Below, in pieces: positions 5,918 to 7,788 of a DNA stretch of 7,788 bases. Numbering within the stretch: position 1 is the first letter of the stretch; each line of letters begins with the position of its first letter. The translations under genes and the position numbers were made by a program. The notes under the pieces are model-generated. The model saw nothing but the letters and a program-made list of their open reading frames with translations. It was not told where the DNA came from and made no database searches. This DNA comes from DAIDJM01 sp964250215 (GTDB taxonomy: Bacteria > Pseudomonadota > Alphaproteobacteria > Acetobacterales > Acetobacteraceae), in contig CAXUEX010000132.1 in assembly GCA_964250215.1 (NCBI GenBank), positions 1-7,788 of the forward strand, read 5' to 3'.

Positions 5918-5921
<4 letters not shown>
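5538..5921 (-). CDS. rbfA: Ribosome-binding factor A
   Basis: RbfA binds the 30S subunit late in assembly and helps mature the 5' end of 16S rRNA, notably in the cold. The 127-residue product has the family layout: a basic N-terminus with SQRQLRVAEEIRHLLSGL (10-27), strands ITVTEVRVSPDLKHATAFV, a helix rich in leucine and alanine, then YLRSQIAHEIRLRIAPDISF, and ends with the helix EEAMHIDALL. This matches the single KH-like domain of RbfA. The likely start is TTG at 5921-5919, which overlaps the IF-2 stop as TTGA, a 4-bp overlap typical of coupled translation. An in-frame ATG at 5948-5946 inside infB is an alternative that would add nine residues and lies next to a GGTGGA. Downstream, where truB is often found, a convergent SRPBCC gene lies instead. 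Confidence 0.92.

Positions 5922-7788
<1,867 letters not shown>

Overview
The window is GC-rich bacterial chromosome (roughly two-thirds G+C by eye) with tightly packed genes. The IF-2, RbfA, EF-P and inositol monophosphatase sequences read as alphaproteobacterial. An Acetobacteraceae-like member of the Rhodospirillales is my best guess, but this rests on protein flavour and high GC only, with no marker that settles it.

Layout from left to right. Positions 1-93 hold the last 30 codons of an unidentified + strand gene. Next come efp (140-706, elongation factor P), a compact toxin-antitoxin pair (739-954 acidic antitoxin-like protein, 967-1269 RelE/ParE-type toxin) and an inositol monophosphatase family gene (1280-2107). 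All are on the + strand with short gaps and could be co-transcribed. From 2121 to 4585 the genes lie on the - strand: a 58-residue CxCxC protein (2121-2297), a 214-bp less GC-rich gap with an inverted repeat, a secreted tannase/feruloyl-esterase family hydrolase (2512-4212) and a pterin-4a-carbinolamine dehydratase (4298-4585). A 35-bp divergent junction leads to two + strand genes: a small HExxH zincin-like protein (4621-5016) and an SRPBCC-fold protein (5085-5531). The right end is the 3' part of the conserved translation operon on the - strand: infB (IF-2, running off the right edge) followed by rbfA, which overlaps infB by 4 bp through a TTGA junction.

Two translation-related loci (efp at the left, infB-rbfA at the right) therefore flank a block of accessory or stand-alone genes. 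rbfA is followed by a convergent SRPBCC gene rather than truB, so the common infB-rbfA-truB order is interrupted here. No tRNA, rRNA, CRISPR array, complete insertion sequence or phage module was seen. I found no convincing undescribed multi-gene system. The points most worth a second look are the toxin-antitoxin pair between efp and the phosphatase gene, whose antitoxin has no visible DNA-binding domain; the small CxCxC protein; the AT-richer gap; and the 14-bp palindrome that contains both convergent stop codons.
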